This document shows, in pieces, positions 1 through 10,607 of a stretch of DNA of 25,394 nt (the first letter of the stretch is position 1; each line of letters opens with the position of its first letter). A model generated the notes under the pieces. The model was not told the origin of the DNA. It saw only the letters and a list, made by a program, of their open reading frames with translations, and did not search any database. The DNA comes from Nemertoderma westbladi (lineage: Eukaryota > Xenacoelomorpha > Nemertodermatida > Nemertodermatidae), in assembly GCA_032718475.1 (NCBI GenBank), contig JAUCBJ010005939.1, positions 1 to 25,394 on the forward strand. The letters are read 5' to 3'. Both the position numbers and the translations under genes were made by a program.

Positions 1-91
1 CAAAAGCTTTTACAGTACTGGTGAGGTACATTGGATTAACTCCAATCAAATAGTATGTGTGGAGAGGGAAATTTGAATTGTCATTTCATAT

Positions 92-448
92 TGTACTGTG
101 TCAATATTTAAACTGTACTGTGTCAACATGAAAACTGAACTGTGTCAATATTATACTGTACTGTGTCAATATTTAAACTGAACTGTGTCAATATTATACT
201 GTACTGTGTCAATATTTAAACTGTACTGTGTCAATATTTAAACTCAACTGTGTCAATATTATACTGTACTGTGTCAATATTTAAACTGTACTGTGTCAAT
301 ATTTAAACTGTACTGTGTCAATATTATATTGTACTGTGTCAATATTATATTGTACTGTGTCAATATTATATTGTACTGTGTCAATATTATATTGTACTGT
401 GTCAATATTATATTGTACTGTGTCAAAATTTAAACTGAACTGTGTCAA
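92..448. repeat. 21-22 bp minisatellite
   Basis: About 16 head-to-tail copies built on the core actgtgtcaatatt, alternating between endings ttaaac and atat. The two variants occur in runs: mixed at first, then five consecutive atat-type units near 320-415. This indicates local unit amplification. No reading frame of interest. Confidence 0.9.
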
Positions 449-1400
449 TATTTTGTAATTTTTTTAAATATTGCAACCCCACTTCAAATATTGAATTTTG
501 AGCCAGATATGATGCCATATTACGTATGGTACCGGTAGCTGACAGACCCTGTTTATACAATTACTACTCTGCTACTGTACTATGATATGGCGAAACTGCT
601 GAACTGGATTGTGATGCCCCTTACTAGCTTATGCCTGTAGAAAATAAAATAAAATAGGCCTAGTTTTGAAAAAGTAAAGTTTTTTGTAAAATTCCCTGAA
701 ATATCAGTGTTTTCCCACGGAGACCGGCTAGTAGGCCTAACTGAATTTTGAAAAAAAAGTCTGAGTCTTTTCCCAGAATCCAGAAAGACCTGTTTTCGAG
801 CAAAAAAATTATATCCACAGGTACGGATTTGTGACATTACCCGCAATACTGCTACTGCTGTACTGCAATACAGCAATAGACTGGCAGGACTGGTAGAGGT
901 ACCGGTACCACTTAGCGGTCTGCTGACTTATTGTAGACTGTAGGTACAATTTTATCTTACAGTAATTCTGTGTGGAGCAGTGTAGTCGATGTCGGTACCG
1001 TATTGAGATGTCAATGCTTGGTCGACAAGGACAGTATGTCGGTAAGTTTTTTTTTATGTTCGGGCTCACTGTCACTGCAGCACTGGCAACTGCTGAACTG
1101 GCTGTACTGCTGTACTGCCAGACTGCAGTAACTCTCTGACTGTGTGTCTAGCTACCGGTACTGTACACTGTCTGACTGTAGGCCTATGCCTGCCTATCAG
1201 TTATAGGCCTAGTTAATTAGTTTAAGTTTATTTAATTAATTAATAATATTTAAAAAATTATATTATTAACAAATTAATAAGTTTAATTAAATAAATGGAT
1301 TTCTTTTTTAATTACGGGTATTACATGAACAATGTAAATTGATATTTACTAGGCCTAAACTCCGCACTCCGGTCTGTGAGTAAAAACATATACTGGTAAA
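449..1400. other. non-coding, AT-rich, with an imperfect palindrome
   Basis: I see no supported gene here; the short open frames on the minus strand have no recognisable content. The stretch is rich in the motifs aggcct and ccggta. At about 1213-1297 an AT-rich imperfect inverted repeat (arms near 1218-1247 and 1261-1295) could fold into a hairpin. Any 5' exon or promoter of the export-factor gene could lie in this stretch or between it and 2.2 kb, but nothing marks it. Confidence 0.5.
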
Positions 1401-1630
1401 ATATTCAGATATTAATGTAGCACAGGCTGACAGGGTATCACAGTATCAGTCTCTACCTGTCTACGGTCAGACGGATACGCGGTATCTTCAGCGCTCTGTG
1501 GGGTCTCCTTGAGTTTGTTGATAGCAGCGAGATTTTGTTGACCACTGTTACAGTTGTCCCATTGGTTCCTCCATTGGCTTTGGCTATCATTTCGGTGATT
1601 TCGATTGGTTTCGCCTCTTTCCACATCCAA

Positions 1631-1905
1631 CTAACGATGTGGGTCTGGCTCTGGGTGCTCAAAGAGGCCGCCTGGAGAAGGTCCCGCCGTCGTTAGGATG
1701 GAAGCGGCATTATCTACGAGAATGGCTATACCGGTAGGCCTACCTTTTACCGATTCGTTGTAGAAGGAACCGGTGACTCGCGGTGAGAGCGGGGTTCGTG
1801 GGGAACTCTCTGCAGACGGGAACCAATCTCATGGAGGAAGTTGGAGGTCTCCGGGCCGGGGCGACCCAAGGTTTCAAAGGCCACTGGGACGGGATGGAAG
1901 ATGTG
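1631..1905 (-). pseudogene. retrotransposon polymerase C-terminal tail relic
   Basis: On the minus strand, about 1775-1905 reads VAFETLGRPGPETSNFLHEI followed by GSRLQRVPHEPRS. After a frame change, 1631-1740 reads IAILVDNAASILTTAG and soon reaches a stop. From memory, the pattern (VA-ET-G, F-EIG-RL, then Q-GNAASIL-T) resembles the conserved tail that follows the reverse-transcriptase domain in many invertebrate retroelement proteins. The match is to a remembered pattern, not a search. The copy is broken by a frameshift, and the polymerase core is absent. An insertion bearing the motif taggcctacc sits at the break. The element family is not assigned. Confidence 0.4.
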
Positions 1906-2105
1906 GCCTCACTCATCACCTCGTTGTAGGTGGTATTTTGCCACGTTCTGCTCCCTCCACGGTGCGCCCTCCAGCAATTAGCGTCTGGTGCAAATGGCTT
2001 GGTGCCATAAGTGTAATTAATGAAATAATGGTCAAAATTCCGCTAAATTGCTTAGATTATGATATGAATTAGGGTTCAGGGTGCAATGGTCTGATGGTTA
2101 GGCAG

Positions 2106-2120
2106 TTAGGGTTAGGGTTA
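2106..2120 (+). repeat. short telomere-like TTAGGG motif
   Basis: Two exact TTAGGG units plus a partial third, followed by a further TTAGGG about 20 bases later. This is the animal telomere unit, but the stretch is too short to claim an interstitial telomere. Confidence 0.3.
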
Positions 2121-2284
2121 CATGACAGTTTTGATTAGGGTTGTGGACTGGGACTCGGGACTGCAGATAACGGTAGGCCTACCGGTATAAAATATATTCA
2201 GAAATGATGAAAAAATTTCAAGTTGGCATGTGTCAAAGTAATTATTCTACCGTTTACTGGTTTATTTGTATTACGTCGTTACAG

Positions 2285-2374
2285 AATAACTTTACGGAGG
2301 TAGTCGAACAATGTTGCCTAGCTGCTGAAGAATTCTCAACGATATTTTATGAAACTTACGATCAACGTCGTCAT
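2285..2374 (+). CDS. NXT1: NTF2-like mRNA export factor NXT1/p15, exon A
   Basis: First recognised exon of an NTF2-like nuclear export cofactor. In animals NXT1 (p15) forms a heterodimer with the mRNA export receptor NXF1/TAP at the nuclear pore. Thirty codons give NNFTEVVEQCCLAAEEF then YETYDQRR, matching the family's first helix (xxAAEEFxxxYYxxxDxRR). A pyrimidine-rich acceptor ends in AG at 2283-2284, and the donor is GTAAGT at 2375. The start codon is unresolved. The same frame is open back to an ATG at 2228, which would add 19 residues, but the good acceptor suggests a short upstream exon instead; ATG 1698 with a donor at 1734 is one weak candidate. With exons B and C the recognised coding length is 133 residues, against about 140 in the family, so little is missing. 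Confidence 0.85.
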
Positions 2375-2595
2375 GTAAGTTAATCTGACTTTATTATGTT
2401 ATTGGTAATGAGTCTAGGGGGTCATTCAGACATTGGAGGCTGAGAGGGTACTGGTAGAGCGACTCCAAATGATGGATTTCTTTCCCAAATTGCTTTTAGG
2501 ATGTTGGGGGTTTCATTGAATTACGGCGACACTATCTGACTATTAAGGGATATTGTGTATCATTATATAATAATTTAGCGCTTTATCCGTTTCAG

Positions 2596-2751
2596 TTGTT
2601 ACACAAGTTTTACACCGCCGACGCTTCGGTTATTTGGTGCGGCAATAAGGTTGCCAACGGTGGATTGAGTAAGTTCCTGGAAGCTCTACCCCCTTCCACA
2701 CACACACTGTTTACGTTGGATGCCCAACCGGTATCCAAAGAGATTACTGAG
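2596..2751 (+). CDS. NXT1: NXT1/p15 exon B
   Basis: Fifty-two codons in phase 0 on both sides, between acceptor tttcag and donor GTCAGT. The reading LLHKFYTADASVIWCGN then LSKFLEALPPSTHTL then LDAQPV follows the NTF2 fold of the family: leader helix, the strand W-GN, the helix (L/F)xxFLxxLPxS, and the strand xxDxQPV. These landmarks are ordered and spaced as in NXT1/NXT2. The intron before it is 221 bp. The intron after it is very long (about 8.4 kb) because it is filled with minisatellites and dead mobile elements. Confidence 0.88.
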
Positions 2752-2927
2752 GTCAGTAACGTGTGATTGTAACCAATTAATATTGTTATTAATTAATTAG
2801 AGCCAGTCAAATAATCTATTCTGTAGAAAATGTTTCATTATTATATTGACCTGTCTAGCGAACGGCTAGATGTATTATATTGACCTTTAATGACCCATAT
2901 TCTTGGTTATGTATTTTACTTACGGAC

Positions 2928-5678
2928 CTACTACACCCACGAACCATCCTACCAGAAGTGTCTCCCTGCTACACCCACGAACCATCCTACCAGAAGTGTC
3001 TCCCTACTACACCCACGAACCATCCTACTACAGTGTCTCCCTACTACACCCACGAACCATCCTACTACAGTGTATCCCTACTACACCCACGAACCATCCT
3101 ACCATAAGTGTCTCCCTACTACACCCACGAACCATCCTACCAGAAGTGTCTCCCTACTACACCCACGAACCATCCTACCATAAGTGTCTCCCTATTACAC
3201 CCACGAACCATCCTACTACAGTGTCTCCCTACTACACCCACGAACCATCCTGCCAGAAGTGTCTCCCTACTACACCCACGAACCATCCTACCATAAGTGT
3301 CTCCCTACTACACCCACGAACCATCCTACTACAGTGTCTCCCTACTACACCCACGAACCATCCTGCCAGAAGTGTCTCCCTACTACACCCACGAACCATC
3401 CTACCATAAGTGTCTCCCTATTACACCCATGAACCATCCTACTACAGTGTCTCCCTACTACACCCACGAACCATCCTGCCAGAAGTGTCTCCCTACTACA
3501 CCCACGAACCATCCTGCCAGAAGTGTCTCCCTACTACACCCACGAACCATCCTACCAGAAGTGTCTCCCTACTACACCCACGAACCATCCTACTACAGTG
3601 TCTCCCTACTACACCCACGAACCATCCTACCATAAGTGTCTCCCTATTACACCCACGAACCATCCTACCAGAAGTGTCTCCCTGCTACACCCACGAACCA
3701 TCCTACCAGAAGTGTCTCCCTGCTACACCCACGAACCATCCTACCATAAGTGTCTCCCTACTACACCCACGAATCATCCTACCATAAGTGTCTCCCTACT
3801 ACACCCACGAACCATCCTGCCAGAACTGTCTCCCTACTACACCCACGAACCATCCTACCATAAGTGTCTCCCTACTACACCCACGAACCATCCTACCAGA
3901 AGTGTCTCCCTACTACACCCACGAACCATCCTACCAGAAGTGTCTCCCTACTACACCCACGAACCATCCTACCATAAGTGTCTCCCTATTACACCCACGA
4001 ACCATCCTACTACAGTGTCTCCCTACTACACCCACGAACCATCCTGCCAGAAGTGTCTCCCTACTACACCCACGAACCATCCTACCATAAGTGTCTCCCT
4101 ACTACACCCACGAACCATCCTACTACATTGTCTCCCTACTACACCCACGAACCATCCTGCCAGAAGTGTCTCCCTACTACACCCACGAACCATCCTACCA
4201 TAAGTGTCTCCCTATTACACCCATGAACCATCCTACTACAGTGTCTCCCTACTACACCTACGAACCATCCTGCCAGAAGTGTCTCCCTACTACACCCACG
4301 AACCATCCTGCCAGAAGTGTCTCCCTACTACACCCACGAACCATCCTACCAGAAGTGTCTCCCTACTACACCCACGAACCATCCTACTACAGTGTCTCCC
4401 TACTACACCCACGAACCGTCCTACCATAAGTGTCTCCCTATTACACCCACGAACCATCCTACCAGAAGTGTCTCCCTGCTACACCCACGAACCATCCTAC
4501 CAGAAGTGTCTCCCTGCTACACCCACGAACCATCCTACCATAAGTGTCTCCCTACTACACCCACGAACCATCCTACCATAAGTGTCTCCCTACTACACCC
4601 ACGAACCATCCTACCATAAGTGTCTCCCTACTACACCCACGAATCATCCTACCATAAGTGTCTCCCTACTACACCCACGAACCATCCTGCCAGAACTGTC
4701 TCCCTACTACACCCACGAACCATCCTACCATAAGTGTCTCCCTACTACACCCACGAACCATCCTACCAGAAGTGTCTCCCTGCTACACCCACGAACCATC
4801 CTACCATAAGTGTCTCCCTACTACACCCACGAACCATCCTACCAGAAGTGTCTCCCTGCTACACCCACGAACCATCCTACCATAAGTGTCTCCCTACTAC
4901 ACCCACGAACCATCCTATCATAAGTGTCTCCCTACTACACCCACGAACCATCCTACCATAAGTGTCTCCCTACTACACCCACGAACCATCCTACCATAAG
5001 TGTCTCCCTACTACACCCACGAACCATCCTACCATAAGTGTCTCCCTACTACACCCACGAACCATCCTACCAGAAGTGTCTCCCTGCTACACCCACGAAC
5101 CATCCTACCAGAAGTGTCTCCCTACTACACCCACGAACCATCCTACTACAGTGTCTCCCTACTACACCCACGAACCATCCTACTACAGTGTCTCCCTACT
5201 ACACCCACGAACCATCCTACCATAAGTGTCTCCCTACTACACCCACGAACCATCCTACCAGAAGTGTCTCCCTACTACACCCACGAACCATCCTACCATA
5301 AGTGTCTCCCTATTACACCCACGAACCATCCTACTACAGTGTCTCCCTACTACACCCACGAACCATCCTACCATAAGTGTCTCCCTACTACACCCACGAA
5401 CCATCCTACTACAGTGTCTCCCTATTACACCCACGAACCATCCTACTACAGTGTCTCCCTACTACACCCACGAGCCATCCTACTACAGTGTCTCCCTACT
5501 ACACCCACGAACCATCCTACCAGAAGTGTCTCCCTATTACACCCTCGAACCATCCTACCAGAAGTGTCTCCCTACTACACCCACGAACCATCCTACCAGA
5601 AGTGTCTCCCTACTACACCCACGAACCATCCTACCAGAACTCCCTACTACACCCACGAACCATCCTACCATAAGTGTC
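2928..5678. repeat. 38-bp minisatellite, about 73 copies
   Basis: The unit contains ctacacccacgaaccatcct followed by one of three variant joints: accagaagtgt, accataagtgt or the 1-bp shorter actacagtgt. Rarer changes (gccaga, gaactgt, gaatcat) mark individual units. A block of about 21 units starting near 3184 recurs 794 bp downstream near 3978 with the same order of variants, including the rare atgaacc unit. That is a higher-order duplication. Open frames through it arise because three units make 114 bp with few stops. They are not genes. Confidence 0.95.
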
Positions 5679-5689
5679 ATAAGATGCCC

Positions 5690-6300
5690 AGTCCCCTTCC
5701 GAATCGATGGCGGAAGTCCAGTTCCCTTTCGATTCAAAGGCGGACGTCCGGTTACCTTCTGATCGACGATGGATGTCCAATTCCCTTCCAAATCGATGGT
5801 GGAAGTCCAGTTCCCTTTCGATTCAAAGGCGGACGTCCGGTTACTTTCTGGATCGACGATGGATGTCCAATTCCCTTCCGAATCGACAGCAGACTTCCAA
5901 TTATCTTCCGAGTCGACGACGGGCGTCCGGCTCCCTTCTGAATCATCGGCCAATGTCCAGTTCCCTTCCTCATCGACAGCGGACGTCCGGTTCCCTTCCG
6001 AATCGTCGGCCGATGTCCGGTTCCCTTCTTTATCAACAGCGGAAGTCCGGTTCCCTTCCGAATCGTCTACTGATGTCTGGTTCCCTTCCTTACCGACAGC
6101 GAATGTTCGGCTCCCTTCCGAATTGACTACGGACGTCTGGTACCCTTCTGAATCGACAAAGGACGCCAACTTTCCTTCGGAATCGACAGCGGACTTCCGG
6201 CTCCCTTCAGTATCAATGGCAGACATGCGGTTCCCTTCCAAATCGACGGCAGATGTCCGGTTACCTTCAAAGTCAACGGCAGATGTCCGTTTCCGCCCCA
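5690..6300. repeat. 30-bp repeat, about 20 copies, open in frame
   Basis: The consensus unit resembles cgacagcggacgtccggttc plus ccttccgaat. It starts directly after the 38-bp array. Because 30 is divisible by 3, the repeat reads as a 10-residue period on the plus strand (FPSESTADVR) and also on the minus strand (VDSEGNRTSA). Units differ by substitutions but keep length, so the frame is preserved across the whole block. Confidence 0.85.
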
Positions 6301-6632
6301 AATTGATGGAGGATGTCCATTTATCTAAGTTCCCATCACCATCAATGGAAGAAGATGCACTGTTAAATCTATCCAACATTACACCGATTTACAGTTCATC
6401 AAGTAGGTCTCCATATATTCCCCAAGGTCGCACAATAGGTAAGCAGCCACAGAGGAAATGTTCAACCAAAGTCTTAGTTGAAGATCTCAATGAGGAGGGA
6501 AAATGGGTTAAAAGAGCAAATACAACAACCCCTAATGCCAACAGCACCAATAATATTCAAAATGAAGAGGAATACATCCATGTCTACCCTGATATCGGCG
6601 TTATAGGCGGTATATATATATATAGGCGGTAA
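5769..6632 (+). CDS. repeat-bearing open reading frame, unknown function
   Basis: A 287-codon frame. The N-terminal ~180 residues are 10-residue repeats with the pattern FPSES(T/S)ADVR. The C-terminal ~100 residues are non-repetitive and polar (for example IPQGRTIGKQPQRKCSTK and VLVEDLNEEGKWVKRAN). It ends inside a (TA)n tract at 6611-6624. The non-repeat tail keeps an open frame without tandem structure, so it may be the remains of a real coding exon, possibly of the same mobile element as the peptidase fragment that begins at its end. The two frames do not join simply, because the TA tract is followed by TAG in the downstream frame. I recognise no domain. It may equally be a fortuitous frame. 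Confidence 0.3.
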   Translation: MDVQFPSKSMVEVQFPFDSKADVRLLSGSTMDVQFPSESTADFQLSSESTTGVRLPSESSANVQFPSSSTADVRFPSESSADVRFPSLSTAEVRFPSESSTDVWFPSLPTANVRLPSELTTDVWYPSESTKDANFPSESTADFRLPSVSMADMRFPSKSTADVRLPSKSTADVRFRPKLMEDVHLSKFPSPSMEEDALLNLSNITPIYSSSSRSPYIPQGRTIGKQPQRKCSTKVLVEDLNEEGKWVKRANTTTPNANSTNNIQNEEEYIHVYPDIGVIGGIYIYRR

Positions 6633-7849
6633 CCTACATATCAGCGGTATGCAATATTTCAATAACACCATTAATTTTATTTCCTGACTGTGATGGGACT
6701 CATTTCGTTCTTCACGTTGCGGATACAACTGAAAGGAGAGTATACACTCTATGCAGTCTAATGCAATCTAAATCAACTACTCCAATAAATTATAAACTGT
6801 GCAGATTATTAAATCTAATTGACAAAATCAATGGCAGTACTCGGGAGAATTGGTGTGTAACAAGTCATACATCGGAATATCCACAACAGAGTACATCAAA
6901 CTACTATGACTGCTGGGCCTATGTTTGTTTGTATGCCCAAGTCCTTAGTGAAGGAGAGCCTGTGCCTCAAATTCATAGTAACAGTTATGAATTGCGGAAG
7001 TGGATCAAATCATGTCTAGAAAATGTAAAGGTAACCAAACTTTCCGATGTTACGAGTAAACCTCAAGTACACAAAAATGAGATTAAACTTATAAGTATTA
7101 AACAACCAGATAATATTAATAAACATGTAAAGAAGGAGTCCTTCGGAACTCCACTAGACTATACAACAATATATGAAGTCATGCAAAGACCAAGGAATGA
7201 GGTAATAACATTAATTTCCACATTGACAGAGAAACAAAGAGAAGCGACAAGTAATGGACTCAATGACAAAATAAAACACCTGATTTCCCCAACACAAGCA
7301 ATGACACTAAAGCTCAGGCAGCGAGGTTCCAAAAATGAATTAGCTATTGATATATATGAACTAATGCGATCAGTCTTTGAAAATTCTTTCACGGAACAAT
7401 GCAGGATGCGGTTCAAATATGAAGAACCATCCACAAACGGAGATGTGGTGTCACAGTTACGATCTGAGGTCTTGAGCTCAATCAGTTGTTTGCAAACAAG
7501 AATTTGTCAACTTGAAACAGATTACAATCTTTTGCAACAGGCCAATGAATTGTTGCATGCAGAGTTAACACGTTCGTGGGGACTTCGCGCAGCACGAGGC
7601 CTAGTTATTATATACAAATTAAAATGCAGCGACTGTATCACAAAATCAGGTTTTGAGAAATTTACCCACACCACCAATCAATCAAAGAAAGGTGGACAGT
7701 ACGTGTTCACCCCTTTTAATCTCCCCCCCCCCCCCCCCCCCACCCTTCCCAACCACCAATACATAACCGCGACATCTACCACCCACGGAAGGGTAGCACG
7801 AACTTATTTCCAATCGCACGTTAAATATGCAAAGCCAGGTGGTTTATAG
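6626..7849 (+). pseudogene. Ulp1/SENP-like (C48) cysteine peptidase fragment
   Basis: The open frame runs from just after a TAG at 6623; its first ATG (6761) falls inside the conserved domain. C48 peptidases cleave SUMO-like modifiers and are also carried by several families of DNA transposon. Landmarks in order: ITPLILFPDCDGTHFVLHVA with the catalytic-type His codon at 6701; RRVYTLCSL, where the family usually has Asp-Ser but Cys stands at 6752; PQQS with the conserved Gln at 6884-6889; YYDCWAYVCLYA with the nucleophile-type Cys at 6911, followed by Trp where Gly is usual. Next come SEGEPVP and RKWIKSCLE. The N-terminal part of the fold is missing. After about 7440 a coiled coil (LRSEVLSSISCLQTRICQLE) and then low-complexity sequence with a C19 run follow. 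The lost Asp, missing N-terminus and upstream stop point to an inactive, probably transposon-derived remnant. Confidence 0.6.
7723..7741 (+). repeat. poly(C) tract, 19 bases
   Basis: An uninterrupted C19 run inside the tail of the peptidase-like frame, giving a run of prolines. This is a further sign that the end of that frame is not under coding constraint. Confidence 0.95.
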
Positions 7850-8140
7850 GAATATAATAAACGCAGTACTCGTTTTCATTATAAGCCTCTTTGCGTTCGT
7901 CCTGTTTTGTATTTAAATATATTTCTTAAACGCATGCTAGGACGATCTTTATAATAATAATAACTAGGGATGCGATCAATATGTGAAGCCAGGTGGTTTA
8001 TATAATAATTTAGTCAACGCAGTACTCGTCTACATTATATGCCTCGTTGCGCTCGTCGCTTGTCCTGTTTTGTCATAAAATATTTTTCCTAAACGCAGAC
8101 TGACGATCTTTATACAGTTATAACTATGCGAAGTTTCGAA
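7834..8140 (+). repeat. diverged 153-bp tandem duplication
   Basis: Two copies start with gccaggtggtttata at 7834 and 7987. Both run through acgcagtactcgt, a gcctc-ttgcg segment, cctgttttgt and gacgatcttta. They differ by small indels. They lie just behind the peptidase-like fragment and might be its 3' non-coding region. Confidence 0.75.
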
Positions 8141-8279
8141 ACTGTGCGAGTAACTGTTGATACATCTATGTGGAGATGTGTGATATGTGGAGATGTGTGA
8201 TACAACGCCAACGCATCTTATGCCGATGTAGTAATATGGGTATTGAAATAATATTAAATCAATGTACACTCTTAAAGCT

Positions 8280-9060
8280 GCAGCGAAAAAATGTAGCTAA
8301 TTTCCTAGGTTACATATAAAATAATAATATTATTTTTAAGAACATTAATTTTACTACTTTGCAAAAATTCAATTAAAAAATAACCAGACATATACATTGT
8401 GGAATAAACTATTTCAGAAGCCTACAACAGCCATGCCATGGATTGTATTTATGTTATTATATCTGTCATTTAACTGAGATAGCAATAGTAGTAATAGTCG
8501 AACGGTTATGCGGCCCGTCCAGCCTATAATAAACACAATTCAGTGATTGGGCTGGAATAGCAATACTGGTAGCCTCTATTACAATTCCTCTCAGGTTATT
8601 CTACAGCCACAACTCCCAGCAGCTAGCTCCACACCAGCAGAGACTTGACCAATAATGGGAAGGATTAAATTTGTACTCAATAATTGTGCGGTTTAATTAC
8701 GTTTAGATCAATTAAAGAGACATTTATTAAAGCAAATCACTTAAACTAATTAAAAACTATAATAGAATGGCGTATGGGGATTATATCTGTATAATTTTTA
8801 AGTATAATTATTTAAATCTTATACTGTAAAACAATTAATTTCCTTTAAAAGGCAGGTTGAAAATGGCGTTTTCACCGCAATCAACTTAATTAACTAATTA
8901 ACTGCTATTATCTTAGCTTCTCGAAGGCCACACGGAAATTCTACTTGGAAAATTTCTAAACTTTTGCCAAACAACATGTGTACCAAGTTTGGATAGATTT
9001 CATCAAAGATTGGCCGAGTTATTAACGTTTAAAATTGAACACGACAGAACGACAGGTTGA
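8280..9060. other. intronic AT-rich stretch without genes
   Basis: I see no coding or RNA feature. Short inverted taattaatt motifs and one small duplicated gatgtgtgat motif just upstream (8170-8200) are the only structure. Confidence 0.5.
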
Positions 9061-9300
9061 TTAATGGTACCACTACGCTAAGGCTCACTCACTTCGTGGC
9101 TCGCCCCACACATGAACGACATATTCGAATGATTATACAAGAAGACATATCTGCAAATTAATAAAACCAATTTAGGAATCGAAAATAGAAAAAGTACCAA
9201 GGTACAAGGCTCTACTCCACCACAGGCACGCAGTGCTCAACAATCTACAACAATTAAGGAAGTCACAACAGATATTGGCAACGAAGACAACTATTTAATA

Positions 9301-10607
9301 TTGGAAGAAACAACAATGTCAGACTCATCATTGGATTTAAACTCCAAATTTAGAATACAATCAAAAAGGGTTAGAAATAAAAATAGAAAGAAACATAATA
9401 CGAGGGCCTCGGCACGCCCCTGGCCGAGGCCTGGGTGGCCTGGTAGACCTGGCCTCGGTGGCCCCTGGGTCCACACAAATTCCCACACTTCACGAGTGGC
9501 TACAGGTAACAGGTTCAAAGTATTGGAAACGGCAAATGTAAATGAAATGGAGAACGATGGTAACACATTGAATACTAATTTAAAATCTCAAAACATTAAA
9601 GAATCGCATAAAGATATTGAAGGACAGGAAAATAATCAAGAACAAAAGATGCAATGGATGCCAAAAAATGAAATTCCAACTGATACAAAGGAATGGAAAA
9701 CTAAAATGATAGGAAACTCTATAGATGAAGTAAGTTTGATAACATTGGAGCAAACATTGTGTTCATCGTTCAAAACAGAATTAGATAGCTGTAATATAAA
9801 ACCAAATGTTCCTAATGAAGGGAAAACCCTAAAGAGGCCAGCCAAACAACAAGAATATCAATACCCTCAAAAGTATAATACTAACATAAAGAAGCAACAA
9901 GGATCAATGAACCCTATAACATAGTGCGGACTCACATAGATATGAGGCAACCCTTATAAAGGGGATACATAGGAAGTACAGTGAGGAGGACATTGTTGAT
10001 CACCTCCATAGAAATGGAATTCCAGTGTATAGAATTACCACTAGAATATATAATGACGCTAAAAACATGAAAGTTGTGGTTCGGAATAAATTTTCTGATA
10101 GTCTATTGAAGAAAAATCTCTTTGGAGATGGGATTGGAGTGGAGCGCTGGGATTATAAATACAACCATAAGCGCTCGAATGTAAGGCCACATTCCTAACA
10201 TTGAAGTAGCCCAAAAGGAGCCCAGAACAGAAAATCTAACAGAAACGGGCAATTGTAATACGAAATCAACTACTACAAATAAATCAACAAAAAAATCATT
10301 AAGGATTGGTACATTTAACTGTCATGGAATTATTGGAAATATGGAATACTTTAGAACGGTTTTAGGGAATCTGTATTTATTCGCAATTCAGAAACATTGG
10401 TTAGATGAACAAGAAAATTTTCACAGTGTATCCAAAAATATAGTGGACGACTTTCAAAGCATTTATACAGTGAGCGATAAGATGAGCTTAAGGAGGGGAG
10501 TAGGTGGTACAGCGCTCTTCTACAGGAATGGAATCTTTGGCAGTATAGTGGATGTTAAATCGGGAGATGACATATCAGGAATACGTACAACATACGGAAT
10601 ATTTTAA
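9301..10607 (+). mobile_element. dead LINE: ORF1 and endonuclease N-terminus
   Basis: The 5' part of a non-LTR retrotransposon in three shifted frames. Frame one (9301-9924) is a polar, Lys/Asn-rich protein with TGNRFKVLE, a motif common near the start of LINE ORF1 proteins. After a frameshift, about 9939-10192 reads YEATLIKGIHRKYSEEDIVD and later FGDGIGVERWDYK, the RRM-like ORF1 ending (xxxGVxVxxW). From about 10200 a third frame enters an APE-type endonuclease with RIGTFNCHGI and then FAIQKHWL. In active enzymes the latter is QEHWL, so the catalytic Glu is replaced by Lys. The frame stops at 10605, before the rest of the endonuclease and all of the reverse transcriptase. The loss of the 3' part, rather than the 5' part, is unusual for a LINE. 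Confidence 0.7.
9408..9476 (+). repeat. GC-rich hairpin insert in LINE ORF1
   Basis: A ~70-bp block of very high GC inside AT-rich ORF1. It contains ggcctcgg and its exact reverse complement ccgaggcc about 11 bases apart, then a partial second copy (gcctcggtggcccctggg). The reading frame is kept through it, giving a Pro/Gly/Arg/Trp-rich stretch. It looks like an insertion or local amplification. Confidence 0.5.

Noticed and set aside
1773-2072. Plus-strand 99-codon frame
   Set aside because: It overlaps the minus-strand retroelement relic and carries no recognisable motif; no splice or family support.
2880-5673. Long open frames reading YYTHEPSYQKCLP-type repeats, up to 313 codons
   Set aside because: All three plus-strand frames are open wherever the 38-bp unit lacks the TAA variant. 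They shift frame with every 37-bp unit and have no unique sequence, so they are by-products of the minisatellite inside an intron.
2928-5678. CRISPR-like array
   Set aside because: There are no spacers: units are directly head-to-tail and vary only at fixed positions, in a eukaryotic context.
5555-6379. Minus-strand 274-codon frame with VDSEGNRTSA repeats
   Set aside because: A 30-bp repeat opens both strands together. The plus strand continues into non-repeat sequence, while the minus strand runs into the 38-bp array, so the minus frame is the weaker candidate.
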